A model generated the notes under the pieces. That model had not been told where the DNA came from. It searched no databases and saw nothing but the letters and a program-made list of their open reading frames with translations. A DNA stretch of 64,000 bases from Numida meleagris (taxonomy: Eukaryota; Chordata; Aves; Galliformes; Numididae): the NCBI RefSeq assembly GCF_002078875.1, contig NC_034410.1, positions 98,768,871 through 98,832,870 on the forward strand. The letters are read 5' to 3'. Both the position numbers and the translations under genes were made by a program. Positions 14,701 through 24,720 of this stretch are shown piece after piece; the stretch's first letter is position 1, and every line of letters begins with the position of its first letter.

Positions 14701-15434
14701 GATGAATTTACCACCTGTACCTGACAGTTTTGACCCACCATGTGCAAATATCATTCTTGATGTGTACAGGTTGGTTATAACCACAAAATTATCTGTGTTG
14801 GAAGGAACTGTGGAGAGGTCCAACCCCCCCGTTCAGAGAAAGCTCCAATTGCAGTACAGGGTATCCCCTCTGTGTGCCCAGAGTTTGTTCAGTCACATCT
14901 GGATTCGTGATCATCTTCCAGATGAGTTGCATCACTCTTTAAAGCAGGTTACTGACATGTATTTATCGCTCTCATTTAGACTGTGAAAGGAGGCATCTCA
15001 GAGACAAGAATCGAAAAACGAATAGTCATCACAGGAGATGCAGATATTGATCATGATCAGGTAAAATCTCTAAGCTGTTCAAGGCTACCCTGAAGACTGC
15101 CAAACAGAACATTACTAAACATTGTTTTAAAATATACTATTCAAACCGACATGCCTTAAATTAAACTAGACTAGTAGTTAAATCAGTGATGGTATATTTC
15201 ATATTTAATCATTTTCCTCATTTGTAAATTGTGTAATATCTCATGAATCTCTCCACCTTGCTACTGATCATGCATGTTCCACCTCCTTTTTGTTTTTGCC
15301 CTTCTGTGGTTTCCTTGGGATAGGCGCTGGCTCAGGCAATTAAAGAAGCCAAAGAGCAGCACCCTGACATGTCAGTGACCAAAGTAGTGGTACATAAAGA
15401 GACAGAAATCACACCAGAAGATGGGGAGGATTGA
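2716..15434 (+). CDS. EPB41L3: Protein 4.1B (band 4.1-like protein 3), C-terminal exons, 5'-partial
   Basis: This is the spliced 3' half of the gene for protein 4.1B, a membrane-skeleton adaptor. Its family joins transmembrane proteins, through an N-terminal FERM domain (outside this window), to spectrin and actin under the plasma membrane; in nerve it acts at axon-glia contacts. Thirteen exons are placed: 2716-2769, 4675-4710, 4878-4943, 5421-5612, 9006-9080, 9483-9584, 10299-11000, 11520-11642, 12151-12528, 13334-13465, 13808-13906, 14980-15060 and 15324-15434. All have GT/AG borders and every length is a multiple of three, so joining all of them keeps one frame of 716 residues plus stop. 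The spectrin-actin binding region contains [14 protein letters not shown] followed by [13 protein letters not shown]. The C-terminal domain contains [17 protein letters not shown] and ends in EDGED. The identification rests on remembered vertebrate 4.1B sequence. The exons at 9006, 9483 and 10299 are probably alternative. Confidence 0.93.
4675..4710 (+). CDS. EPB41L3: EPB41L3 short exon (acidic [12 protein letters not shown])
   Basis: A 12-codon exon after gctggcag and before CAG|gtacag. A second GT at 4743 would extend the frame by ten codons and two bases, but that end is out of phase with the next exon and would lead straight to a stop. The first donor is therefore preferred. Confidence 0.8.
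4878..4943 (+). CDS. EPB41L3: EPB41L3 exon (start of spectrin-actin binding region)
   Basis: A 22-codon exon after a pyrimidine-rich tract ending in ttctttcag and before gttggt. It encodes [20 protein letters not shown] and then LE. The [14 protein letters not shown] core is the conserved start of the spectrin-actin binding region in the 4.1 family. Confidence 0.93.
5421..5612 (+). CDS. EPB41L3: EPB41L3 exon (spectrin-actin binding region, second half)
   Basis: A 64-codon exon starting [20 protein letters not shown] and ending LVPEE, flanked by ctatctag and gtcagc. The start continues the HSNLMLE of the previous exon and matches the helical spectrin-actin binding part of 4.1 proteins. The donor gtcagc is weak; reading through it gives only four more codons before a TGA at 5625. 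The next constitutive exon is probably 11520-11642, with the exons between them used optionally. Confidence 0.94.
5613..9005 (+). other. EPB41L3: EPB41L3 intron with one CR1 insertion
   Basis: No coding exon was recognised between the LVPEE exon and 9006. The only identifiable object is an inverted CR1 3' end at 6486-7060. The segment at about 8300-8700 is somewhat richer in GC than its surroundings but was not identified. Confidence 0.6.
6486..7060 (-). mobile_element. CR1 LINE, 5'-truncated, inverted
   Basis: The block starts with the atcatagaatcatagaatga motif, the reverse complement of the CR1 3' tail, and continues through typical CR1 3' sequence (ccatccaaccaggccttgag, ttctctgggcagctgtgcca). 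On the minus strand an open stretch of 126 codons at 6577-6957 carries the C-terminal end of the CR1 reverse transcriptase ([18 protein letters not shown]). Like most CR1 copies it lacks its 5' part and is inactive. Confidence 0.93.
9006..9080 (+). CDS. EPB41L3: EPB41L3 probable cassette exon (25 codons)
   Basis: A 75-nt open, phase-0 segment between cccaacattag and a strong CAG|gtaaaa donor, encoding [20 protein letters not shown] and five more residues. It lies in the region where 4.1B paralogues carry alternative exons between the actin-binding region and the C-terminal domain. I do not recall a human exon with this sequence, so the call rests on splice sites, frame and context. Confidence 0.62.
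9483..9584 (+). CDS. EPB41L3: EPB41L3 probable cassette exon (34 codons)
   Basis: A 102-nt phase-0 segment after a pyrimidine-rich tttttctattag and before GAG|gttatt. It encodes [20 protein letters not shown] and fourteen more residues. The donor is weak, as expected for an optional exon. The identification is by frame and context only. Confidence 0.6.
9585..10298 (+). other. EPB41L3: EPB41L3 intron
   Basis: AT-rich sequence with no repeat or exon that I can identify. The small open frame at 9982-10236 has no splice context. Confidence 0.6.
10299..11000 (+). CDS. EPB41L3: EPB41L3 large probable cassette exon (234 codons)
   Basis: The exon opens after tctcaaatatag with [20 protein letters not shown] and stays open to a TAA at 11040-11042. 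A donor at AGTAGTG|gtaaca after 11000 gives 702 nt, exactly 234 codons, in the same phase 0 as every neighbouring exon. This is the likely end when the exon is spliced in. If the donor is not used, thirteen more codons ending in PRFKD and then a stop follow, giving a shorter 4.1B without the C-terminal domain. The segment is hydrophilic and rich in Lys, Glu and Ser, with no known fold. Its long open frame in an AT-rich intron, and good splice borders, support coding. Use is probably tissue-restricted, as for the large alternative exons of other 4.1 genes. Confidence 0.78.
11001..11519 (+). other. EPB41L3: EPB41L3 intron, or 3' end of an alternative terminal exon
   Basis: If the donor after 11000 is skipped, the first 42 nt are coding and end in TAA at 11040-11042. 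I saw no AATAAA in the next 400 bases, which argues against a common terminal exon here. Nothing else was recognised. Confidence 0.5.
11520..11642 (+). CDS. EPB41L3: EPB41L3 exon (TKQSTGEKT...HSWAQ)
   Basis: A 41-codon exon between tctatttag and CAG|gtggcc. It contains [20 protein letters not shown], which matches the human 4.1B stretch [20 protein letters not shown] that I recall. This is the constitutive linker between the actin-binding region and the C-terminal domain. Confidence 0.94.
12151..12528 (+). CDS. EPB41L3: EPB41L3 exon (variable hydrophilic linker)
   Basis: A 126-codon exon after ctctttccctgcag and before GAG|gtaact. It carries [29 protein letters not shown] and ends RKPHFE, which correspond to conserved islands of mammalian 4.1B (VVQETVLVEERR, GKEGSALTEGAKEE, QKPHFE). 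Between the islands the sequence is rich in Ala and charged residues and clearly less conserved, as expected for a disordered linker. Confidence 0.93.
13334..13465 (+). CDS. EPB41L3: EPB41L3 exon (start of C-terminal domain region)
   Basis: A 44-codon exon after a T-rich tract ending in cacacag and before CAG|gtaaga. It contains [20 protein letters not shown] and then [20 protein letters not shown], the family signature just before the C-terminal domain. Confidence 0.96.
13808..13906 (+). CDS. EPB41L3: EPB41L3 exon (Thr-rich [19 protein letters not shown])
   Basis: A 33-codon exon between ggttctctag and AAA|gtgagt, encoding [20 protein letters not shown] and the threonine-rich segment ending in THITK. 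It matches the corresponding 4.1B exon closely. Confidence 0.96.
13907..14979 (+). other. EPB41L3: EPB41L3 intron with an old CR1 relic
   Basis: Non-coding. The only recognisable content is the degraded CR1 fragment at about 14768-14895, some 85 bases before the next exon. The open frames at 14289-14525 and 14594-14986 have no domain and run through the splice acceptor. Confidence 0.6.
14768..14895 (-). mobile_element. Old CR1 LINE fragment, inverted
   Basis: The stretch tgttggaaggaactgtggag followed by tccaaccccccc resembles the reverse complement of a CR1 3' UTR (gttggaagggacc ... tccaaccccc). It is diverged and has lost its terminal repeats. Confidence 0.6.
14980..15060 (+). CDS. EPB41L3: EPB41L3 exon (C-terminal domain)
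   Basis: A 27-codon exon between ctctcatttag and CAG|gtaaaa. It encodes [20 protein letters not shown] followed by ADIDHDQ, the most conserved block of the 4.1 C-terminal domain, which in the family binds partners such as NuMA and membrane receptors. Confidence 0.98.
15324..15434 (+). CDS. EPB41L3: EPB41L3 last coding exon
   Basis: Opens after ccttgggatag with [20 protein letters not shown] and ends [10 protein letters not shown] with TGA at 15432-15434, the known C-terminus of 4.1B. Six bases after the stop there is a consensus donor, CCACAG|gtaaga, so the stop codon probably lies just before a 3' UTR intron. Confidence 0.98.
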   Translation, partial: ALAQAIKEAKEQHPDMSVTKVVVHKETEITPEDGED

Positions 15435-15440
15435 CCACAG

Positions 15441-16678
15441 GTAAGAAGACTAGATGATTTTCCTAGGCATTTACTGGGCTGGCATGTTGCAAAGGTTGTT
15501 TTCCTACCATAATTCACCTCTAACTTCGCTTTCTCTCCCTGGCATTTGCAAGTTGCATTTGTGCTGTATATCAGTTTTGATATTTGAATGCAAAGCCCAT
15601 TCAGCTCTGAATGTCTTCATTTAGTAGTGCCAGCTGGAGAAACAGAAACTACTCATTTGCTTTTGTTGCCTCTCTGCAAATTCCTCATTGTCCATGCTTT
15701 GATACAGTCTAATTTCTAATCCTGAAGTAAAAAAAAAAAACCTGTTGTCTGCTTCTATGTCATTTAAGAACAAACTATTTTTGTTCTTAAAGGTATGCAT
15801 TTTGTTTAAAAAATGCCAAGGGTAAAACCTGTAGCTGCTTTTTCAATGTGCTGTGCAAATATGTTACAAGTTTAGCTTTATTCCAAACTTGCAAAGATGT
15901 GGTCTAACCTGCTTTTGATTTTTGTTTTGAACCCAGTGAACTCAGTGTGTCAGCATTTGGATGTCTTGGCTTTCTTGTATTTTAAAGGACATATTATGTT
16001 TTAAAGCAGCATTGTTTATCAGGATGAGATGATGATGCAGCTTTCTTGTGTCGAGCTTTTTTTTTTCTGTAAAGGCATGCTCTCCAGTTGTGGTTGGCTA
16101 AACAGACATCTTAATATTACTGTATTTACTCTCTGTGCAGAAACATGTCATGCGTACTAACCTACTACGTAAAAGCTGCTAATGCCAGCACCATTGCACA
16201 AATTGCTTTGAATGCTATATGCAGAAGGAAAAAAAAAAGCTGCTTGTCTAATTTGTTTAAATCTATAGCAGCATTTTATTCTTAAAACAACAGATATTCC
16301 CTAGCATTTGGTGTAATTAACAGAGTATGATGCACAGCACCTTTTGAAGCTGTTCTGCTCTCCTGGTTTTGGATATAGAGACCTAAAGAAAACTGAATTT
16401 CAGTATCTGTTATTTATTTTGGAAGATGGAACCAATCACTGAGGAGTGAGTAGCCATGATTCTTGTGGCATTCTGCTAATTGCTTCAGAGAAAATGTAAA
16501 GAGGCTCAGTTAAAGTCTGTTGATGTCACTCATTCTTTCCACTGGCATCACCGGACTTTGGATTTCGCCCAAGCTGCTTACACTGGGATGACACTGTTTT
16601 AATGCAAACAATTTGAAAAAATCTCTTTTGCAAGATAGCAGTTGTTTCAGATGATTAACTCAGTTCTCTCTCCTGCAG
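15441..16678 (+). other. EPB41L3: Probable 3' UTR intron of EPB41L3
   Basis: The donor CAG|gtaaga at 15441 is a near-perfect consensus. The best acceptor is the pyrimidine-rich ttctctctcctgcag ending at 16678. Others exist at 15936 (gaacccag) and 16140 (ctctctgtgcag). Retention of the whole stretch as 3' UTR is also possible. Confidence 0.6.
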
Positions 16679-16817
16679 GAATAATCTAGATTGCATATGA
16701 ATCCAGACATGCACACCCATAGGAATACGAGAGCCTCTGTGGAGTCTCAGTTCCAACCTGACTGACTTGTATCTGTGTATGGAAAATTTCAGTACAGAAG
16801 AATTGATCTTGACCGTT

Positions 16818-16823
16818 AATAAA
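16818..16823 (+). terminator. EPB41L3: AATAAA, possible proximal poly(A) signal of EPB41L3
   Basis: A canonical hexamer about 140 bases into the probable last exon. Its downstream sequence is not notably GT-rich, so it may be weak. Confidence 0.35.
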
Positions 16824-17721
16824 GAAACTGGCAGAGATCTCTTCCCATAGAAAGCAATCTGAATCAGCAGCAGTTAAACAATATTGCATGAAGCAACGAT
16901 AAAATTACAAAAAAAAGCCGCATTTTTAATTTTCTTAAAATGTCTAAGTTTTCAGCTATACCTGCACGTTCATAAACAATATAAACAGTGGTCTCATGTA
17001 ACACATAAACAGTTCATGCCTTTCACAGTTTATGAAAGTCTAAACAGATTAAAATTTGTTAGGTGGCAAGCCTTTTGTTTACAGATATTGTAAATGAAGA
17101 TTACCCCCAAAATGCTAGAAGCTCTATAGGTACTGTGTATAATGTTTTACCACACATTAGATGTGCCAATAACACGGTTTATTCAGTAAACAACTTGAAT
17201 CTTATATTTGTTTCATCTTGTTTTATTACTGCCCGATAAACAATGACGAATCTTTACTCTTATCAGAATATTTAAATGCTTACAAAGTGTGCTTTGTATA
17301 CCTGACTGAATACCTTATGAGGTAGTAATGATTTTAGCATATTAACTTTAACGATTTTTGTCAGCGTTGTTCAGAGTCAGCTTCTGGTCACCCTTCACAG
17401 ATCCTAACCTTGTAAATTATATGTAGTTATTTTGGAAAAAAAATCTGTATTTTACTTAGTTTGCAGCATTAGAAAGTTATTAATCTAAAATAACCACAAT
17501 GGTTTTCTATTGATTTCCCTTTTTGTTCTCAGAGGAAGAAAAAATTCTGTTTGAGATTCTGGTCAGCATTTACTATCTAGTTCAGAGTCAAGCCTTAACC
17601 TGTACAGAACGTCCACTGAAAACTCGTTAGTGTTCAGCTATAATACCCACTGAAGGGATAGAGTCCATTACACTGTCAGCTGCATCACAACACATGGTGA
17701 ATGTATGTTTCTGCATAGTGA

Positions 17722-17727
17722 AATAAA
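17722..17727 (+). terminator. EPB41L3: AATAAA, main poly(A) signal of EPB41L3
   Basis: A canonical hexamer followed about 20 bases later by ttgtattgttctgtgtct, a typical GT/T-rich downstream element. This places cleavage near 17745. Confidence 0.65.
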
Positions 17728-17749
17728 AGTGGTAAATGCATCCAAAATT

Positions 17750-20700
17750 GTATTGTTCTGTGTCTAAAAGAACCTAGCGTTTCTTATATTCAGAATGTTG
17801 AGTTGCATTTGTAAGGCACCGCAGGTTTTACGCATCTGCACAGTAGACACATTTTGTCTTCAGTGGCTGTCACTGCACTGTGTCGACAGTTGGAGTTGCA
17901 GGGGACCCAGAGGGATGACCCTGTTCACCTTTGGGTAAACGATGTTTGCAAAGGAAAAGAAGCATTTGGTTTCTTCTGTTTTCTGTAGTTGTGTACTGTT
18001 CCACTGAGGCTAAATGAAGGATTTTGTGGTTGCTTAGAAAGTAAAGGCCTGTAGCCCTTCTCTTTTTGCATTTTTGCTCTGAAACATGGATTAAATTCTC
18101 TCTTCAAAGCATTGTTTAACTTTCTATTCCTTTTTCTTGCTCTATTGCCACATCTCATTGACACTCCCATGATAATTCAAGAGAAATTCTTAACAAGTAA
18201 TTCACCCTTCAGTCTGTATCTCCTTGCAGGATTGAAAGAAATAGATACAAGCAGACTTTTCAGGACATAAAGGGCCACATTTGCCCTTCGTTGTTTACAT
18301 GGGGCTCCCTCTCACTGAAGTCAATGGATTTGGCTTCAGTAAAGAGCAAGACTTGACCCAGTGACTTGTTAATAAATGTTTATTTTCTTAATTTAGAAAG
18401 AAAAAATAGTATATATAGAGAGAATAATCTGTAGATAATAATTAAAAATTATATCCCAAGGCTTCAAAAGCTTTTCCCTCAGTCTCTAAAATGTCTTCCT
18501 CCCACCAGCCATTCTTCATGCCTTTAATCTGGAGTGCGAACTGTGTAACTTCCCATACTGCAGTCATTTCTTACCTCTTGCCTGATGAGTAACACAAAGG
18601 TTATGGTCTGTTGTGATCTTCAGCTGACCTCTCTCCTCACTTGCCCTTTATATTTAGAGAAGAGTATGTCCTTGCCCTCTTTGGTGAAGGTAGGCTCAGC
18701 TTTCTGGTGCTGCTAGCGTCCTGCGGCAGCCATAAGTGGAAGAGGTGCTCACGCAGTGTCCCAGCAGACTTCCTTCCAGGTTCTCACTACTGCATCAGGA
18801 GTTTAAAAATTGACTCTGAAGCCATATTGATCTTCCCTCAGGTGCCCCTTACGTTGTCAGCTAAGAAACAGCATTGTATTACCTCAGAGAGAGGTGAGGC
18901 AGTTGCAGAGCCTTCTCTCCAGAGATAGCATTATATTTTAGCATGGCTTGAGGAGATTGTACTTTGGTGATACTGCACAGTATATACAGTGTCTAAAGAT
19001 ATTGTATCTTAAAAAGATAGTGTCCTTGGAAAGGATGCTCACAGCTAAGATACGGCCTAAGCATGTGCAAACTGTGAGGAGATTAGAGTGGACAGGCAAG
19101 GACATCTCAGTGCCACTGTTGGCAGTAGACCCTTGTTTGGGGGACGGTTCCTGGGAGCAATAGTTTTGGTTTTTGTTAGAAACTGTTTCTTGGGTTGTCT
19201 GCCTAATGCTGTGCCACATGAAATAAAAAACACCTGCCTGTTTCTACCAACCAACTTTTGTCTCTGACTCTCCTCATTTATTGTTGGTCTTTGTCCTGTG
19301 TCTTGATGTAAAACAAACCATCAAGTGATGTGTTACTTGAAAGTACTAACACAGACATCAGTGCAAGAGACAGCTTCGCATGTTACAACTGAAGCCACAG
19401 CTCCAGCGCCATGAGAAGTGGCTGCTCTACATCATTGAGGTAAGGGATCATGATGGCGAGGGAGAGCTTTGCACACCAGGCAAGAATCAACATAACGAGC
19501 TGCAGTGGAATTGCCAGGTCGCAGCCTGAACCAGTAGTTGAGCACCAGGTGTGGCTAACCCAGGGAGCTCAGGTGCAAGCAATGTACCTGAGTGACTGGA
19601 AGGGAGGGAGGCTAGATCTACCCCTCCTCTCTCTCACTTAAGGGTAAGAAGCCAAGGGAGCTGTATCTCCCTGAGATTGTACTCCTTTTGAGCTGCTGTC
19701 AGTCATCAGAAGGAGTGAGTCCATTCTTCTCTTTTTATCATCTTGTTCTGTAGTGCTTGTATCCTAGGAAAAAGGCTCTGTCATTGCCTTTGTTTGCACT
19801 ACACAAGCAGTTACCACAACTGTAACCATTATAGGCACAGAAATAATACTTCTTGCATTTTTAAGGCCACATGAAATAACATTACATTTCTCTTTTTTTT
19901 TTTTTTTTAAGACATTGCCCTCCCAAACTGCAAATAATGATACTCCATGTACAAGCATCTCAAAAAATGTTGATCTAAATCTAAATCCCGATATTAGATC
20001 TAAATCCCGATATTAGATCAAAGCAAGAATGTAACAGCCTAGGCCTATTCAACATCTTAGTCCCAAGGCAGACTTAAGCAGCTGGGCCCCATTTTGACTT
20101 TAGTCATCACAGACCATTAAAGACAGTGATATTTTCCAAGGTACTGAAGTCCCAATCTACAGTTCACTGCTTTGAGAATGATTTTGGCTCTTCTACATAC
20201 TTAACTTTAAGGAAAATCTTTAACTGGATAATGTCACATTCCCAATTCTTAGATCTATTTTACATTAGAGAGTAACATCTGGCTAGTGACAGAATATTAA
20301 AAACAGATATTAGAATCTCTTCTTTACCTTCCCCTCCATTACGTAAAGAAGCAGAAACTTGTTTTCAGATGTTCTCTTTTAGTACTGAAGCTCCTTATGT
20401 TGGTTCTACTGATCTGGTATTTTGAGATTCCTTCACAACTTATTTTACTCCTGAAATTTGCTATCTCTAGTTAGAGGCTTCCAGCGCTGACGTTTCCTAC
20501 AGCTGTGTGCTAACGAAATGACACCAACTACCCCTCAGGTGGAGTGTGACAAGAAGTACCGTCAAACAGGATCTGGGACTAGGTGAACATGAACAAATGC
20601 TTTCTCTCTTTGATAACGGGAGATGAATTGAACCATCTGAAGTCCTGTATAGATCCCAAAGTGTAGTGGCGATTTGGGGATCTAAATGGACAACTATGAA

Positions 20701-23311
20701 AATGCTGACTCCACTGCATGTTTTTTCAAAGAAAGAGAAAATACTCTGCTCTCCTCAAATCTATAAATTCTAATGATGATACCAGTCTTACATTGTAAAT
20801 GATGTTTACCTGTATCTCTTACAATTGGAATTATGCAGCTTCAGGAAAGGGGTTGTCTGTAGTTGGCCTGAGTCCTCCCAGGACAGTACAAAATGCCAGC
20901 CTTCCTCATAAAAGCTTAATCATACATTTGAAAGGAACATCATTAGTTATGCATCTTTAAGTTCCATCTCATAAGGATTTAGATTGAAATAAACAGTAAG
21001 GCATATTGCTACTAGTTTTTATATAAAAATGTTTTCCATGAATTCCTGTATTTGTTAACTAAAATCAGATTATTATATTATCTTGGAACTAATGTTATGT
21101 TAGCACTTGTTCACAATCTAAGTTACTCTGTATTCTGACATCTGATTCCCTCCTCCACCTATTTTCCTGTCTTCTGCTTCACCATCAGTCCTGCTTCTCA
21201 GCTGGAACTAATGTCCATTGCAAATAGTGTCAGCACCAGAATTTCAAAAATCCTGCTTTGAAGGAAGACCAGTATGCTCACATTGTGAAAAATCTCAGTC
21301 AGCTTTCTTCCTTCAGCTCCCACTCCCAAATGCAGCTATAACCTCCATAAATCAACGACCTCACTCTTACAGCTGAAACAACCATCACTCACTGTAAGAA
21401 GGATTAATGGCCTTGTCTTTAAGATGTACTACAATGACATAGCAAAAAGAAAAAGAAAAGAATACTGACACTAGAAATTATTTTCATTTTTTTAAAACAC
21501 ATGAGAGTTATCTGTTCTCTCTGGTACAGGACGTAAGAGCCTTCTATTTATTTTTGTCCAGAGTTTACTAGGAATTTCTTTCTCATTTTCTAGATGTAAC
21601 TGTGCTGTCTGCTTCTGTGGCAAAGTATGCTGAGGCTGTTTACTTCTGCACATAACCAAAGCTCTTGCAGTGATGTTGGCTAATCTGCATTGCAAAATCC
21701 AGAGCCTGGAATGTGTGGAGCTTTGGAACTGACTGAATTAGAAAGCACAGTTGTGCGTTTCCACACAAGTCATGCCTTATACTGGATTCTGCTGCTGCAC
21801 ATGTTGCTTTCATGTTCTGGGCATGTGGTTTTTGGTGGATAAAACTGTCTTATCTTGGAATATTTGAAGTAATTATAGAGTATAAGATAAAAGATGATTA
21901 GGAAAAAAAGCACATTGAAGGTCTCAGGGAAGGACATATAGATCATACAACAGAGCAAAGAAAAAAAAAAATGAAAGCAATATACCTGAAAGTACAAAAG
22001 CAAGTCATTAAGAAACTTTCAAAGCCTCTTCCAGCAGGAAGAGACCAGCTAATATGATGCTCTCACATTCCTTACAAGGTGCTTGCAGAGATACCCTTCC
22101 TCTATGGAATTATGAGTTTGTTTCTTAGATGCTGGTTTTCTGACCGGACTCGGTTGATAGATTTGGCATATGACGGTTTCTAAAGAAATGTATGTTCCTT
22201 TGATCTAATCTCAAATACATATACAACTCAGACAAATGTGAATCTTGTTATGTAGCCACAGAAGTGTTGACATTTTCTCCACTCAGCATGAGAGCTACTA
22301 AATCCTATGCTACTAATCAGATATGCACACAAACATGGATGTATACATGTTCCCACAGAACATTAATTTTGACATTATTTCTATGACATCATCCTTGAAT
22401 AACAGTGGTTTTTTTTGTAGTCTTCCATACAAAATACCACCTAGTAGATGACATGTCACTTGATTTTTCTTTTCCTGCAATCAGACGCAGTCTGTCTGTA
22501 CAAATACTTTCTCTCATATCCACTTATGAAAGTGAATATCTAAGATGGAACCACAGCAGCGTGTGGCCTGCTTTCACAGAAATACGGGGCTTGAATATCT
22601 GCTTTGGTGTCCTCGTGACCTGTTGAGGAAGCTTCTGCAAACCCTAGGAAGACGGTCTGTAACAGTGGCTTATCCCATCACTTCATGGTTATTTAAAACT
22701 TTTCGTCCATTTTTGCTTTCTCTCCTGTTCTCAGCATTAACCCAACTATGTTAGATCTATCAAGCTCCTTTCTTCTACATCTCCTCTCTGGGCTCCTGAG
22801 CAGACTGCGTCTGCTGCTTCTCTTTCCGTTCTTTCTGTTATTGAATCCTCTCCTCTGAAGTCTCAGTATTCTCTATCCTACAGTTTTTACCACTCATCCT
22901 TCACAAATTCAACTCCTACAGTCATAATGCATTCAATCCTGTAAGTGCACATTTCTTTGCTTCCATATGTGCTCAAATTTCAGGCTTTGTTCATGCTTAT
23001 CACTGGTGTCTTTCCCAAGACTGTTTTTATCAAACAGTACTTTCTTTGATTTTTATGTTTATTTTTTTTTGTAGCCACTCTCCTCCCTCTTCAGCCATCA
23101 TCCGATCCCTTTCAGAATGAGTCTATTCTCTCTCACACTGACACTTGGCCCTTTTATATTTTCTGGTCCATTAGCTTTGATGGCTTGTCATCTGCTTTCA
23201 GACCTTTCAAACCATGTCTCTAGTTTTTCTTTCTAACCTGTCACTGAAAAGCATGCACAGTGGAAATCATGTAGATTATTTTCTTTCATTGCAATAGGCA
23301 TTCTGTGGAAC
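17750..23311. other. Intergenic, no gene recognised
   Basis: Mostly AT-rich unique sequence. Open frames are short and have no domains or splice context. A 19-bp tandem duplication lies at 19980-20017. The stretch at about 19375-19720 is more GC-rich than its surroundings and could be an unrecognised repeat. Confidence 0.6.
19980..20017. repeat. Tandem duplication, 19 bp x 2
   Basis: The unit tctaaatcccgatattaga is present twice in direct succession without a mismatch, at 19980-19998 and 19999-20017. Confidence 0.95.
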
Positions 23312-24035
23312 AGAATAGAACAGAACAGAGCAGAACAGAATGGTTGTGAGGGATCTTTAGAGTTCATTGGGTCCAACTATCTGACCACTTCGAGGCTAAC
23401 CAGAAGTTAAAGCATGTTATTGTGGACACTGCCTTGAACACTGACAGGCATGGGGTACCAACAACCCTAGGAAGCCTGTTTCAGTGTTTGACCACCCTCA
23501 CACTAAGGAAACGTTTCCCAGTGCCCAGTCTGACCCTCTCCATGGCAGCGCTGTGCACTCCCCCCCTGCCATTGGTTCCCAGCTCATCACAGCCCAGCAC
23601 CTTCCTCTGCTTGCCCTCCTCAGGGAGCTGCAGAGCAGTGAGGTCGCCTTCCAGCCTTTTCTCAAGACTGGACAACCCAGTGCCTCCAGCTCTACTACCA
23701 GCTTTGTTGCTCTGCTTTAGATGCTTCCACGCAAGGACCTTCATGTCCTTTGGGGCCCAGAACTACAAACAAAATTCAAGGTGAGGCCACAATAATGTGA
23801 GAATTGCCTCTTTTGACCAACTGGCTGTTCTGTGTTCAATGAAATCCAAAATGCATTTTGCCCTCTCGGCTGCCAGGCACACTACTGGCTCGTGCTGAGC
23901 TGCTGGCACCAGCATGCCCAGATCCTTTCCTACTGAGCTACTCCCAGTTGCTCATCTCCCACTCTGTGCCTGTGTCCAGCATTACTCCATCCCAGGTGTA
24001 GCACCCAGCACTTACCTTTGTAAAACCTCTGCTTA
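23312..24035 (-). mobile_element. CR1 LINE 3' fragment, inverted
   Basis: Begins with an imperfect run of tagaacagaacagagcagaa (the reversed CR1 terminal repeats). It continues through family sequence such as cctaggaagcctgtttcagt, gtttgaccaccctc and ctggctgttctgtgttcaat. On the minus strand it runs toward the upstream part of the 3' region. It is 5'-truncated and older than the 6486 copy by the number of changes. Confidence 0.85.
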
Positions 24036-24582
24036 GAAATCAGCTGCTGGACAGTATTTTCCCCTCTCTTACATTTTTTAATACAGATGGGTCAATATTG
24101 GCTGACTCAGGAGCAATATTCCATTGGCACCCATGACTTGTCTTCTCCATTAGATGCATACTCCACTGTTGTATCTGAATTCCATCCTCCTGATTCTCCA
24201 ACTGCTCTTTTACCATAACCCTAAAACAGACTCTCTTCCTTTCACTCTGCTTTTCTGTAGGGACTTTCAGCATTCACAATATGTGTTCAATTTCCCTTTG
24301 TCCATTCTAACTGTCATCTTACCCACAAACCTGGATTCAACTACTCCATTTTTATATCTCCTTTACTCAAAGTAAGGTTAGTATTGCCTTTCCTTAACCA
24401 AACTGTGTGCAATTATATAAAGCCAAAGCACTATTCAGTGAAAACAGCTCTGTTACTCATGGTACCACATTACCACCGCTGTGTGAAAGTAAAATGGAAA
24501 CACTCACAAGAAATGCAATATGTATTAGTTCATTCAGATAAAGAAGATACATTGTCACTACACTGACACCTAAACTGATCAA

Positions 24583-24720
24583 GATGGAGAGGGCTCTGAG
24601 CAACCTAATCTACCTGTAGATGTTCCTGTTCATTGCAGGGGGGTTGGACTTTAAGGGACATTTAAAGGTCCTTTCCAACTCAAATGATTTTATGACTCTA
24701 TTCTCTGACTCTGTAATTCT
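24583..24720 (+). mobile_element. CR1 LINE 3' end
   Basis: Forward copy of the last CR1 bases: gggctctgagcaacctaatc, tgttcctgttcattgcaggg, ttggacttt and aaggtcctttccaactcaaa. It ends in degenerate attct repeats. Confidence 0.88.

Larger units (their letters stand above)
16679..17748 (+). other. EPB41L3: Probable terminal 3' UTR exon of EPB41L3
   Basis: AT-rich non-coding sequence between the strong acceptor at 16678 and the poly(A) signal at 17722. It contains a further AATAAA at 16818. Exact ends are inferred. Confidence 0.6.
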
